Source: FEN-1219 sp964503125
GTDB taxonomy: Bacteria; Pseudomonadota; Gammaproteobacteria; Steroidobacterales; Rariloculaceae
Direction of reading: 5' to 3'
Length of the DNA: 64,000 nucleotides
Assembly: GCA_964503125.1 (NCBI GenBank)
Contig: CAZCZE010000041.1
Location: forward strand, 6,293-70,292
This document shows, one piece after another, positions 8,976 to 15,981 of the stretch (position 1 is its first letter; every line of letters begins with the position of its first letter). Position numbers and translations under genes: made by a program. Below the pieces are notes generated by a model. That model made no database searches. It worked only from the letters and a program-made list of their open reading frames with translations, and had not been told where the DNA came from.

Positions 8976-9454
8976 TGCCCGTAGCCGATCTGGTCGTCGA
9001 TACCAACGTCCTAATGCACGCAAGTAACCCAACGGAAGCGCGCTTCGCGGACTGTGTGGCATTCCTAGAGCGCCTCATTGAATCCACCACGGCGCTCTGT
9101 GTGGATGAAGGGTTTTCTGTCGTTGAGGCAGACAACCGAAGCCTCATTGGCACGGAGTATCTGACGCACTTGGTACACGGAGCAATGGGTCACAGCGTCG
9201 TCACGCATCTTGCTCAAACCGGACGTGTCGTCGAACGCAGTACGCGATTGGCAGTGGCGGGGGCGCGAAAGCTAAACCAGCTGATCTCCAACAAGAGGGA
9301 CCGAACGTTCGTGCGTGTCGCCGCAAACTCAACTGACCGAACCTTCGTTTCTCACGATTTCAGGGACTTCCCGAAGAAAAAACGGGCGACGGTGAAGAAG
9401 GAACTCGCCGTGACCGTGTTAACGGCAGCAGAGGCCCGCGGATCGTTGGCATAG
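8975..9454 (+). CDS. PIN-domain-like nuclease coupled to the DUF3696-type ATPase
   Basis: 159 residues. The start codon shares one base with the stop of the ATPase gene, so translation is coupled. The N-terminus ADLVVDTNVLMHA is the first acidic strand of PIN ribonucleases (D9, with T10-N11). Later acidic positions include CVDEGFSVVEAD in mid-protein and SHDFRDFP near the end, consistent with the other PIN metal ligands. A lysine-rich stretch (PKKKRATVKKEL) follows. No antitoxin-like gene accompanies it, so it is not a plain VapBC. It most likely acts as effector or RNase arm of a two-gene ATPase-nuclease defence module (inference). Confidence 0.65.
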   Translation: MPVADLVVDTNVLMHASNPTEARFADCVAFLERLIESTTALCVDEGFSVVEADNRSLIGTEYLTHLVHGAMGHSVVTHLAQTGRVVERSTRLAVAGARKLNQLISNKRDRTFVRVAANSTDRTFVSHDFRDFPKKKRATVKKELAVTVLTAAEARGSLA

Positions 9455-9577
9455 TCTCGTTCGCGGCCCGAAAACCGCTATGGTCACGCCACGGGCTCGA
9501 CAAGCGGACACGCGTACCAATCATCGAAGCGGTGCGCGCCGCGTTCGACCCGTAGGTGTCCGGAACGGAGTTGCAGT

Positions 9578-9940
9578 TTAGGGCGGCGTGCTGGACGGTC
9601 GGCGCCCGAGCGTGACCACGATCGCTGCGCGCGCGAATGTACGCCGAGCTTCTCGAATATCCGCGTGACGTGATTGCGCACGGTCTTCTCGCTGATGAAG
9701 AGCTGCCGGCCGATCTCGAGGTTCGTACCGCCCTTCGCGATCCTGTCCAAGATGTCGCGCTCGCGCGGCGATAGGCTCGCCAACCGCGCATCGCCTTCGC
9801 CGAGGTCCGCCCCCGCGCGGCCCGCAAAGTCCAGCACCTTTTGCTTGAATCGCGCCCACGCCGGCTCCGATTCGAGCAGGATGTGATTGCGTGACTCGAG
9901 CTCGACGAGCATCGCACCGGGGATTCGTGACGCGATGCTG
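9578..9940 (-). pseudogene. Truncated, frameshifted LuxR-type HTH regulator (alpha/beta-hydrolase-LuxR fusion remnant)
   Basis: The reading SRIPGAMLVELESRNHILLE, then LSPRERDILDRIAKGGTNLE and LFISEKTVRNHVTRIFEKLGV, is the end of an alpha/beta hydrolase domain followed by a LuxR HTH. The first couple of hundred codons are gone: sequence homology stops at about 9940 where another gene fragment begins on the other strand. Near 9625 the frame changes; the expected ending AIVVTLGRRPSSTPP is one base out of frame. Both damages point to a dead gene. A short product from ATG 9912 could still be made, but there is no sign it would be useful. Confidence 0.75.
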
Positions 9941-10282
9941 TTGACGGGTCTCGGCGCCTACGGCGTGACCGCCTATGGCGTGGCCGTGCGGCGGCGCGAG
10001 CTCGGCGTCCGTCAGGCGCTCGGCGCGAGCCCTCGCGCAGTCGCGAGATGGGTGACCGGCGAAGTCGCTCGGCTGCTCGCGGCCGGGCTCACGCTCGGGC
10101 TCGCGGGCGCCGCAATCGCCGCGTTCTCGTTTCGCGCGCAGCTCTATGGCGTCTCCGCGGCCGATCCGATCGCGTACGGCGCCGCGCTCCTCACGGTGAT
10201 GATGGCCGTCGCGCTCGCGGTCTGGTTGCCCGTGCGTCGCGCGACTCGCGTGAATCCGGCGGAGGCGCTGCGGGCCGACTAG
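9935..10282 (+). pseudogene. C-terminal fragment of an ADOP-type permease
   Basis: About 115 residues matching only the last FtsX unit of the permease family: LTGLGAYGVTAYGVAVRRRELGVRQALGAS, then two membrane segments and the family ending WLPVRRATRVNPAEALRAD. The full-length copies in this window are 797-839 residues, so about 85% of the gene is missing. The fragment begins exactly where the truncated LuxR gene on the opposite strand begins, so 9935-9940 looks like a recombination junction. It has an ATG at 9935 but no upstream ribosome site I can defend. Confidence 0.8.
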
Positions 10283-10305
10283 GCATCGTCGAGCGGGCCA
10301 CCGGA

Positions 10306-10330
10306 TTAATTACACGGACCCCGTGTTAAT
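10306..10330. promoter_or_regulatory. Inverted repeat upstream of vapBC, likely antitoxin operator
   Basis: TTAATTACACGG-ACC-CCGTGTTAAT forms an imperfect palindrome with perfect CACGG/CCGTG inner arms, ending 8 bp before the antitoxin ATG. It is AT-rich against its surroundings and so probably also contains the promoter. RHH antitoxins usually autoregulate through such sites; binding here is inferred. Confidence 0.55.
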
Positions 10331-10338
10331 ATCGGCCC

Positions 10339-10581
10339 ATGAAAAACATCACCATCACGCTCGATGAAAAAATCGCCGCGTGGGCTCGCAACCATGCGGC
10401 GGAGCGAGACATGAGCCTGTCTCGTTACGTCGGCGAGTTGCTCGAAAGAACGATGCGTGAATCCCGCGAGTATCGGCGAGCCATGCGCTCTTATCTATCT
10501 CGCCAACCGACGCGTCTCAAGAAGAGCGGCGCCCGTTATCCGCGTCGCGAAGATCTGTATGACCGTCGCAGTCTTCGTTGA
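10339..10581 (+). CDS. vapB: VapB-like antitoxin (ribbon-helix-helix / CopG type)
   Basis: 80 residues. The beginning MKNITITLDEKIAAWAR followed by AAERDMSLSRYVGELL is the RHH DNA-binding fold. The C-terminal half is basic and probably forms the toxin-wrapping tail. The toxin gene starts inside its 3' end (23-nt overlap). It should neutralise the following PIN toxin and repress the operon through the inverted repeat at 10306-10330. Confidence 0.8.
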   Translation: MKNITITLDEKIAAWARNHAAERDMSLSRYVGELLERTMRESREYRRAMRSYLSRQPTRLKKSGARYPRREDLYDRRSLR

Positions 10582-11080
10582 CACGAACGTTCTCGTCTAC
10601 GCCCGCGACGCGAGCGAGCCGTCGAAGCAGGGGCGCGCAACCGAATGGCTTCGGGAGCTTTGGTTGGAGCAACGGGGCCGAACCAGTGTGCAGGTGCTGT
10701 CGGAGTACTACACCACCGTTACGCGCAAGCTACGGCCCGGGATCGAACCCGACGAAGCCTGGGACGACGTGAACGCACTCTTCGCCTGGCAGCCGCAGAG
10801 GATAGACCGCCCGTTGCTCGAGAAGGCACGCGAGATCGAACGACGACATGCGCTTTCCTGGTGGGACTCGATGATCGTCGCGGCCGCGCAGCTTCAGAAC
10901 TGCGAGGTGCTGCTCACGGAGGATCTCCAACACGGCTGGACCTGCGGCACCGTGACGGTGCGCAGCCCCTTCGCCGACCAAATCGAGGAAGCTCGGCCGA
11001 GTTACGCGGCGTTTGCCGCGCCCCTCTCGCGGCATCGACCGCGCGGCAGACCGAGGAAGCGAGCTTCGTCGGCCGCCTGA
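10559..11080 (+). CDS. vapC: VapC-like PIN-domain ribonuclease toxin
   Basis: 173 residues from the ATG at 10559, placed inside the antitoxin 3' end. The PIN acidic residues are all visible: D8 in FVDTNVLVYA, E49 in VLSEYY, D103 in WWDSMIVAAA, and E121/D122 in LTEDLQ. VapC toxins cleave specific RNAs such as tRNA or rRNA; the target here cannot be read from sequence. The last 25 residues are an Arg/Lys/Pro-rich tail longer than in typical VapC. Confidence 0.85.
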   Translation: MTVAVFVDTNVLVYARDASEPSKQGRATEWLRELWLEQRGRTSVQVLSEYYTTVTRKLRPGIEPDEAWDDVNALFAWQPQRIDRPLLEKAREIERRHALSWWDSMIVAAAQLQNCEVLLTEDLQHGWTCGTVTVRSPFADQIEEARPSYAAFAAPLSRHRPRGRPRKRASSAA

Positions 11081-11151
11081 ACGCGCGGAAGCAGTCTACA
11101 CAGGATGGGGCTATCATTCCGACCAACGACACCCCGACCAGGAGCTCCGCG

Positions 11152-12273
11152 ATGGCAATACGACTCGGTTCCCTTGGCACTCTCGGAGTGCTCATTGGCG
11201 CGGCCGTTCTCATGCCGCATCCCGCCGCAGGTCAGGAACAGGCGGCCACTCCGCCGCTCGTTGTCACCGCGTTTGGCGACACAGCCGCGCCTCCGTACGT
11301 CACGCCCCGCACCTCGTGGGGCGACCCCAACCTTCAGGGGGTCTGGTCCAGCGACGACAACGCAGGTATTCCGATGTCGCGGCCGGAGCAGTTCGGCGAC
11401 CGGCTGTACCTGAACGAGCAGGAATACGCGGAGCGGGCCGAACGAGTGGCACGCGGCGTCAATCAAGCGGAGAACGAGGCGACCAGCAGCTTCCGCGGTG
11501 ACTTTGCGCGCCGCGCGTTTCAGCAGGCATCGCTGATCGTCGACCCGGCGGACGGCAGGCTGCCGGCATTCACACCCGAGGGCGTGAAGCGACCCATGCC
11601 GCGCGGTACGTACGGCAACGGGCCGCTCGACAGTTATACCGACTTCTCGGGCTACGAGCGCTGCATCACGCGCGGTATCGCCGGCTCGGCGCTGCGCGTG
11701 ATCTACGGCAACGGCACGCGCATCGTGCAAGCGCCCGGCGTGGTGGCGATCACGTACGAGATGATCCACGACACTCGCCTCCTCTACACGGACGGCCGGC
11801 CGCACATCAACCAAGCGATACGCCAGTATCTCGGGGATTCGCGCGCGCATTGGGAAGGCGACGAGCTCGTAGTCGAGACCACGAACCTGACGGACCGGAC
11901 CGCGATCGGCGTCAATGGCAACGGTAATCGTCACAGCCCGCAGATGAAGCTCACCGAACGCTTCAAACGCGTGGCCGACGACATGGTGCAGTACCAGATG
12001 ACCGTGGACGATCCCGTGACCTACGCGCGGCCGTTCACCATGTCGTATCCGTTAACGCCGCTCGACGGAGGAAAACTGCTGCCCTACGACTGCCACGAGG
12101 GCAACTACGCGATCCTTCAGTCGCTCGGGGGGGAGCGCGCCGAGGACCGAGCGCTCGAGGCGGATAGAGCGAGGGGGATCATCCGCGAGCGCCGGCCCGT
12201 GCAGGGCGGACTGGGTGTCGGCGGTCAGCCGGCGGGCCAAGGCGGCGCTGCACCTGCACCACCGGCGCGATAG
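11152..12273 (+). CDS. Exported protein of unknown function (WxGD…TTNLTD type)
   Basis: 373 residues with a signal peptide (residues 1-25, cleavage after PAAG-QEQ). It starts TPRTSWGDPNLQGVWSSDD and later has HWEGDELVVETTNLTDRT and LPYDCHEGNYAILQ, features of a large family of secreted proteins without assigned function in environmental Gammaproteobacteria and Acidobacteria. The motif W-(E/D)-G-D-x-L-(V/I)-x-x-T-(T/S)-N recurs in three other exported proteins of this window (21503, 25054, 48355), suggesting a shared beta-sheet fold. The Gly/Ala/Pro-rich tail is probably disordered. The start is 71 bp after vapC; a separate promoter is likely. Confidence 0.7.
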   Translation: MAIRLGSLGTLGVLIGAAVLMPHPAAGQEQAATPPLVVTAFGDTAAPPYVTPRTSWGDPNLQGVWSSDDNAGIPMSRPEQFGDRLYLNEQEYAERAERVARGVNQAENEATSSFRGDFARRAFQQASLIVDPADGRLPAFTPEGVKRPMPRGTYGNGPLDSYTDFSGYERCITRGIAGSALRVIYGNGTRIVQAPGVVAITYEMIHDTRLLYTDGRPHINQAIRQYLGDSRAHWEGDELVVETTNLTDRTAIGVNGNGNRHSPQMKLTERFKRVADDMVQYQMTVDDPVTYARPFTMSYPLTPLDGGKLLPYDCHEGNYAILQSLGGERAEDRALEADRARGIIRERRPVQGGLGVGGQPAGQGGAAPAPPAR

Positions 12274-12641
12274 CGGGAGCGGCGTCTTGTCGAGCATGCT
12301 GACGCAAGCGCAGTTCGAGCGGATCAGCGCCGCGCTCGCGCAGCAGCGGCTCGCGGCGGATCTCTTCCCAGCGCTCGTTGAACTCGACGCGTAGCATTCC
12401 TCGACGTTTCGCGCCGTAGACACGAAGTGCCCGAGCGCCTCGTCCGCACAGCCGCCGATGCCGCATGTGGCCGCACGCCTGCGCCGGCGGTGAGCTCGGC
12501 ACGACCGGCGACATTTGCGCCCAGTGGCCGTGGCCGATAAGCTCCAAGCATAGAACGCTCGCCAGCCCGCACAACGGCGCACCTGCGGCCGCACTGTCCC
12601 GAGCGTGTTTTCCGATTCGCAGATCCCTTGGGAGGGCGCCC
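12274..12641 (-). pseudogene. Gene-free segment carrying a short relic of a sugar-dehydrogenase gene
   Basis: Positions 12344-12387 match 14799-14842 exactly over 44 bp, and with one mismatch back to 12334. In the dehydrogenase gene at 14685 this encodes the EFNERWEEIRREPLL stretch near the C-terminus. Only that piece is preserved here and its continuation is out of frame, so this is a dead fragment, probably from a past duplication. A good ribosome site (GGGAGGG) for hflK lies at the right edge. Nothing else recognised. Confidence 0.6.
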
Positions 12642-13688
12642 ATGAGCGATGCCAGAGATCTCATCGACCAAATCCTCAACCGCCGACCGCGCGGCCCACG
12701 CAGCACCACGCCGCCGGGCGGCAATATGCCCACGCTTCCGCCGAAAGCCGTCATAGCGGGACTCGCGGTCGTATTGGTGATCTGGGCGGCCCTCAGCTCC
12801 CTGTATACGGTGCAACCTGAAGAACGCGCCGTCGTCAAACGCTTGGGCCGCGTCATCGGTATCGCCGACCCGGGACTGCATTTGAAGCTGCCGTTCGGCG
12901 TCGACACGATTCAAATCGTAGCCACCGAGCGGGTGCTGAAGCAGGAATTCGGATTTCGCACCGAAAATTCCGACGACCCTCGCTCCCAGTTCACCGGTGA
13001 CTTCCCGGGCGAGTCGCTGATGCTCACCGGGGATCTGAACATCATTCAAGTGGAATGGGTCGTGCAGTATCGGATCGACGACGCGGTGCAGTTTCTCTAC
13101 AGCATGCGCGAACCGACAAAGACGCTTCGTGACCTCTCCGAATCGGTGATGAGGCGCGTCGTCGGCAACCGGATCGGCAGCGACGTGCTGACCGTCGGGC
13201 GCATCGAAATCGCGAACACGGCACGCGACGAGATCCAGGACGCAATGGACAGCTACGCCAACGGCGTTCGGGTCATCGGCGTGCAACTGCAAGACGTCGT
13301 GCCACCGGCACGCGTGCAGCCGGCTTTCAACGAGGTAAACGAGGCCCGACAAGAGCTCGAGCGAATGGTCAACGATGCGACGCGGCAAGCGAATGAGGCC
13401 ATTCCGCGCGCCGACGGCACCGCGAAACGGACGATTTCGGAAGCGGAAGGCTATGCCACGGAGCGGGTCAACCGCGCGCTCGGGGAAGCGGCACGCTTCA
13501 CGGCCGTGCTGGCGGAATATCGCAGCGTCCCTGAGGTGACTCGCGCACGGCTGTATCTCGAAACGCTCACGAACGTCCTGCCGAAAATCGGGTCAGTGGT
13601 CGTCGTGCAGGAGGGGCAACTCTCGCCGTTGCCGCTGCTGAACCTGCGCGATGCTCAACGGGTGCCTCAAGGGACGGTGAACCCATGA
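12642..13688 (+). CDS. hflK: HflK, FtsH-protease regulatory membrane subunit
   Basis: 348 residues. A short Pro/Gly-rich cytoplasmic head is followed by one membrane segment (about 36-54, AVIAGLAVVLVIWAALSSL). The SPFH/prohibitin domain then starts YTVQPEERAVVKRLGRV. HflK with HflC forms the cage around the FtsH protease and modulates membrane-protein quality control. The start is chosen for GGGAGGG 7 nt upstream and for the usual MSDARDLIDQ beginning. The stop overlaps hflC by 4 nt, so the two are translationally coupled in the standard order. Confidence 0.93.
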   Translation: MSDARDLIDQILNRRPRGPRSTTPPGGNMPTLPPKAVIAGLAVVLVIWAALSSLYTVQPEERAVVKRLGRVIGIADPGLHLKLPFGVDTIQIVATERVLKQEFGFRTENSDDPRSQFTGDFPGESLMLTGDLNIIQVEWVVQYRIDDAVQFLYSMREPTKTLRDLSESVMRRVVGNRIGSDVLTVGRIEIANTARDEIQDAMDSYANGVRVIGVQLQDVVPPARVQPAFNEVNEARQELERMVNDATRQANEAIPRADGTAKRTISEAEGYATERVNRALGEAARFTAVLAEYRSVPEVTRARLYLETLTNVLPKIGSVVVVQEGQLSPLPLLNLRDAQRVPQGTVNP

Positions 13689-14629
13689 AGAACGTAACTT
13701 TCATCGTCCTGATTCTCGTGGTCGCCCTGCTCTTGACGAGCCGCACGGCGTTCGTCGTCGATCAGGCCGAGCAGGCGATCATCGTCCAGCTCGGCGAGCC
13801 CGTGGGCGACGTCATCACCGACCCCGGGCTGCACTGGCGCCTGCCGTTCATCCAGGATGTCCGACGCTTCGACAAGCGTCTGCTCGACTGGGACGGCGAC
13901 GTGAGCCAAATCCCGACGCTCGGACGCGAGTTCATCATCGTCGACACGACGGCACGATGGCGAATCGCCGATCCGCTGCAGTTCCTGCGATCGGTGCGCG
14001 ACGAGGCCGGTGCGCGGACGCGCTTGGACGACGTCCTCGACTCGGCGGCGCGCGACATCGTGTCCGGTACCGATCTCGAGGAGATCGTGCGGTCGGCGGA
14101 CTGGCAAGTGGACATTTCGCAGCTCACATTGGAGGACGCGGCCGCGCTCGAGGAAGCGGATCTTCAGCGGCCGAAGAAGGGCCGCGGACAGCTCGAGAAA
14201 GACATCCTCGCAACGGCATTGCAGCAGATGCCGAATATCGGCATCGAAATCGTGGACGTGCGGATCAAGCGCATCAACTACATCGACTCCGTGCGCGGCC
14301 AAGTCGAAAGCCGAATGATCTCGGAGCGCCAAAGCATCGCGGCGCGCTTTCGCTCCGAAGGCGAAGGCCGCAGCCAGGAGATCCTCGGCAACATGGAGAA
14401 AGAGCTCCGCCGAATCAGCTCCGAGGCCGAGCGTCGCGCGCAGGAACTCATCGGCGTCGCCGACGCGGAGGCCACCAAGATATACGGCGAAGCCTACGGG
14501 CGGGATCCCGCGTTCTACGCGTTCTCCAAGACTCTCGAAAGCTATTCCACCCTTGGGGAGAACACTACGCTCATGATCGACGCGGAGTCGGAGTTCTTCC
14601 GGCATCTCGAGTCGACGACGGCTCGCTGA
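13685..14629 (+). CDS. hflC: HflC, FtsH-protease regulatory membrane subunit
   Basis: 314 residues with an N-terminal membrane anchor (FIVLILVVALLLTS, 6-19), then the SPFH domain (FVVDQAEQAIIVQLGEPVG) and the heptad-rich helix RSEGEGRSQEILGNMEKELRRISSEAERRAQ typical of HflC. The ending ESYSTLGENTTLMIDAESEFFRHL matches the conserved C-terminal strand region. It works with HflK as a hetero-oligomer in the inner membrane with the periplasmic side exposed. Residues about 155-175 hold a charged insert (EEADLQRPKKGRGQ) of the length seen in gammaproteobacterial HflC. Confidence 0.93.
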   Translation: MKNVTFIVLILVVALLLTSRTAFVVDQAEQAIIVQLGEPVGDVITDPGLHWRLPFIQDVRRFDKRLLDWDGDVSQIPTLGREFIIVDTTARWRIADPLQFLRSVRDEAGARTRLDDVLDSAARDIVSGTDLEEIVRSADWQVDISQLTLEDAAALEEADLQRPKKGRGQLEKDILATALQQMPNIGIEIVDVRIKRINYIDSVRGQVESRMISERQSIAARFRSEGEGRSQEILGNMEKELRRISSEAERRAQELIGVADAEATKIYGEAYGRDPAFYAFSKTLESYSTLGENTTLMIDAESEFFRHLESTTAR

Positions 14630-14684
14630 ATCGCGCGATCGACGCGCAGCCGATCGATGCGAAGCAGCCGCCGGGCGACGGCGC

Positions 14685-15944
14685 TTAGTCCGCGGGCTCG
14701 ATGCGCAACACCGCGCCCTCGACTTCCGCCGTCAGCACGTACAGAAGCCCGTCGGGCCCCTCGCGCACGTCGCGGATGCGCTGCTCGAGCTCGCGCAACA
14801 GCGGCTCGCGGCGGATCTCTTCCCAGCGCTCGTTGAACTCGATGCGCTGGAGCTGCCCCGTGCGCGGCACCTCGCCCTCGCGCAGCCCGCCCACGAACGC
14901 GCTGCGGCGCCAGGCGGTGAACACGTCGCCCTGGTAGAACGTCATCCCCGTGACCGCGATCGACGGCACCCAGAAGACCAGCGGCGGCACCATGCCTGCG
15001 CGCGTCGGGTTCGGCGACACTTGCGGGCCGCTGTAGACGCGGCCGTAGCTCACGAGCGGCCAGCCGTAGTTGCCGCCTTTCTGCAAGACGTTGATCTCGT
15101 CGCCGCCGTTCGGGCCTTGCTCCGTCGCCCACAACTCGCCCGTCCACGGATTCAAGACCATCGAATGCCCGTTGCGATGCCCGAGCGTGTAGATCGCAGG
15201 CAGGTAGCGCGCATCGTTCACGAACGGGTTGTCCGGCGGGATGCTGCCGTCGTCGCGTAGCCGGATGGTCTTGCCGGCGTAGTCCTGCGGATCCTGCGAG
15301 CGCACGACGGCAGGCCCGACGCCCGGCGCGCTGATCGTCATGTGCAGCATGCCGTCCGTCGCGAAGCCGATGCGCGAGCCCTCGGTTCCCGTGGCGCCGG
15401 TCGCGAAGATGTCGCGCACGTCGACGAGCGCGCCGTTCTCCCAGCGGCCGCGAGCGAGCATCGTTTCGCCGGCGTCCTCGCCAACCGGCCGGTGATACGA
15501 GAGATACACGAAGCGGTTGTCCGCGAAGCGCGGGTGCAGCACGACGTCCATGAAGCCCTGGAGCCCGCGCGCGCGCACCGCGGGAACGCCGCGAACGGGA
15601 TCGGGGTCGAGCGCGCCGTCTTCGATCAGCCGCAGCCGGCCGGGCCGCTCGGTGACGAGCATGTCGCCGTCCGGCAGGAACGCGATCGACCACGGTTGCT
15701 CGAGACCGCGCGCCACGACGACGACGCGCAGGTTGCGGTGCTCGGGCCGCACGGACTCGACGAGGAACGGCCCTTCGCCCAGCGGCGGCGACGGCCAGCC
15801 GGTGCCGGGCGGAATGCCCGTGATCGCGGCGGGCAGCGTCTCGGGGTCGAGCGGCCACGAGGGGGCTTGCGCATGCGCCGCCGCGGCCGCCGCAAGCCCG
15901 AGGAGAGCGGCCGCGCTAGCGCGGCGGACTTGAGCGTGACGCAT
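14685..15944 (-). CDS. PQQ-dependent soluble sugar (aldose) dehydrogenase-like protein, exported
   Basis: 419 residues from ATG 15944, with GGAGGA 7 nt upstream. Signal peptide about 1-26 (LLGLAAAAAAHAQ). The glucose/sorbosone dehydrogenase beta-propeller begins at LEQPWSIAFLPDGDMLVTERPGRLRL and contains GFMDVVLHPRF and LGHRNGHSMVLNP, then WATEQGPNGGDEIN, the usual PQQ and calcium-site blades. It oxidises sugars or related alcohols in the periplasm. It lies 37 bp after the ankyrin gene on the same strand, probably the last gene of the five-gene run starting at 22918. A 54-bp piece of it is duplicated at 12334-12387. Confidence 0.85.
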   Translation of the reverse strand: MRHAQVRRASAAALLGLAAAAAAHAQAPSWPLDPETLPAAITGIPPGTGWPSPPLGEGPFLVESVRPEHRNLRVVVVARGLEQPWSIAFLPDGDMLVTERPGRLRLIEDGALDPDPVRGVPAVRARGLQGFMDVVLHPRFADNRFVYLSYHRPVGEDAGETMLARGRWENGALVDVRDIFATGATGTEGSRIGFATDGMLHMTISAPGVGPAVVRSQDPQDYAGKTIRLRDDGSIPPDNPFVNDARYLPAIYTLGHRNGHSMVLNPWTGELWATEQGPNGGDEINVLQKGGNYGWPLVSYGRVYSGPQVSPNPTRAGMVPPLVFWVPSIAVTGMTFYQGDVFTAWRRSAFVGGLREGEVPRTGQLQRIEFNERWEEIRREPLLRELEQRIRDVREGPDGLLYVLTAEVEGAVLRIEPAD

Positions 15945-15981
15945 CGCTAGTCCTCCGAACATTCGTCCACGCTAGAGAGCG

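Noticed and set aside
8975..9454. VapC toxin of a VapBC pair
   Set aside because: No antitoxin gene is adjacent and the gene is coupled to an ATPase instead.
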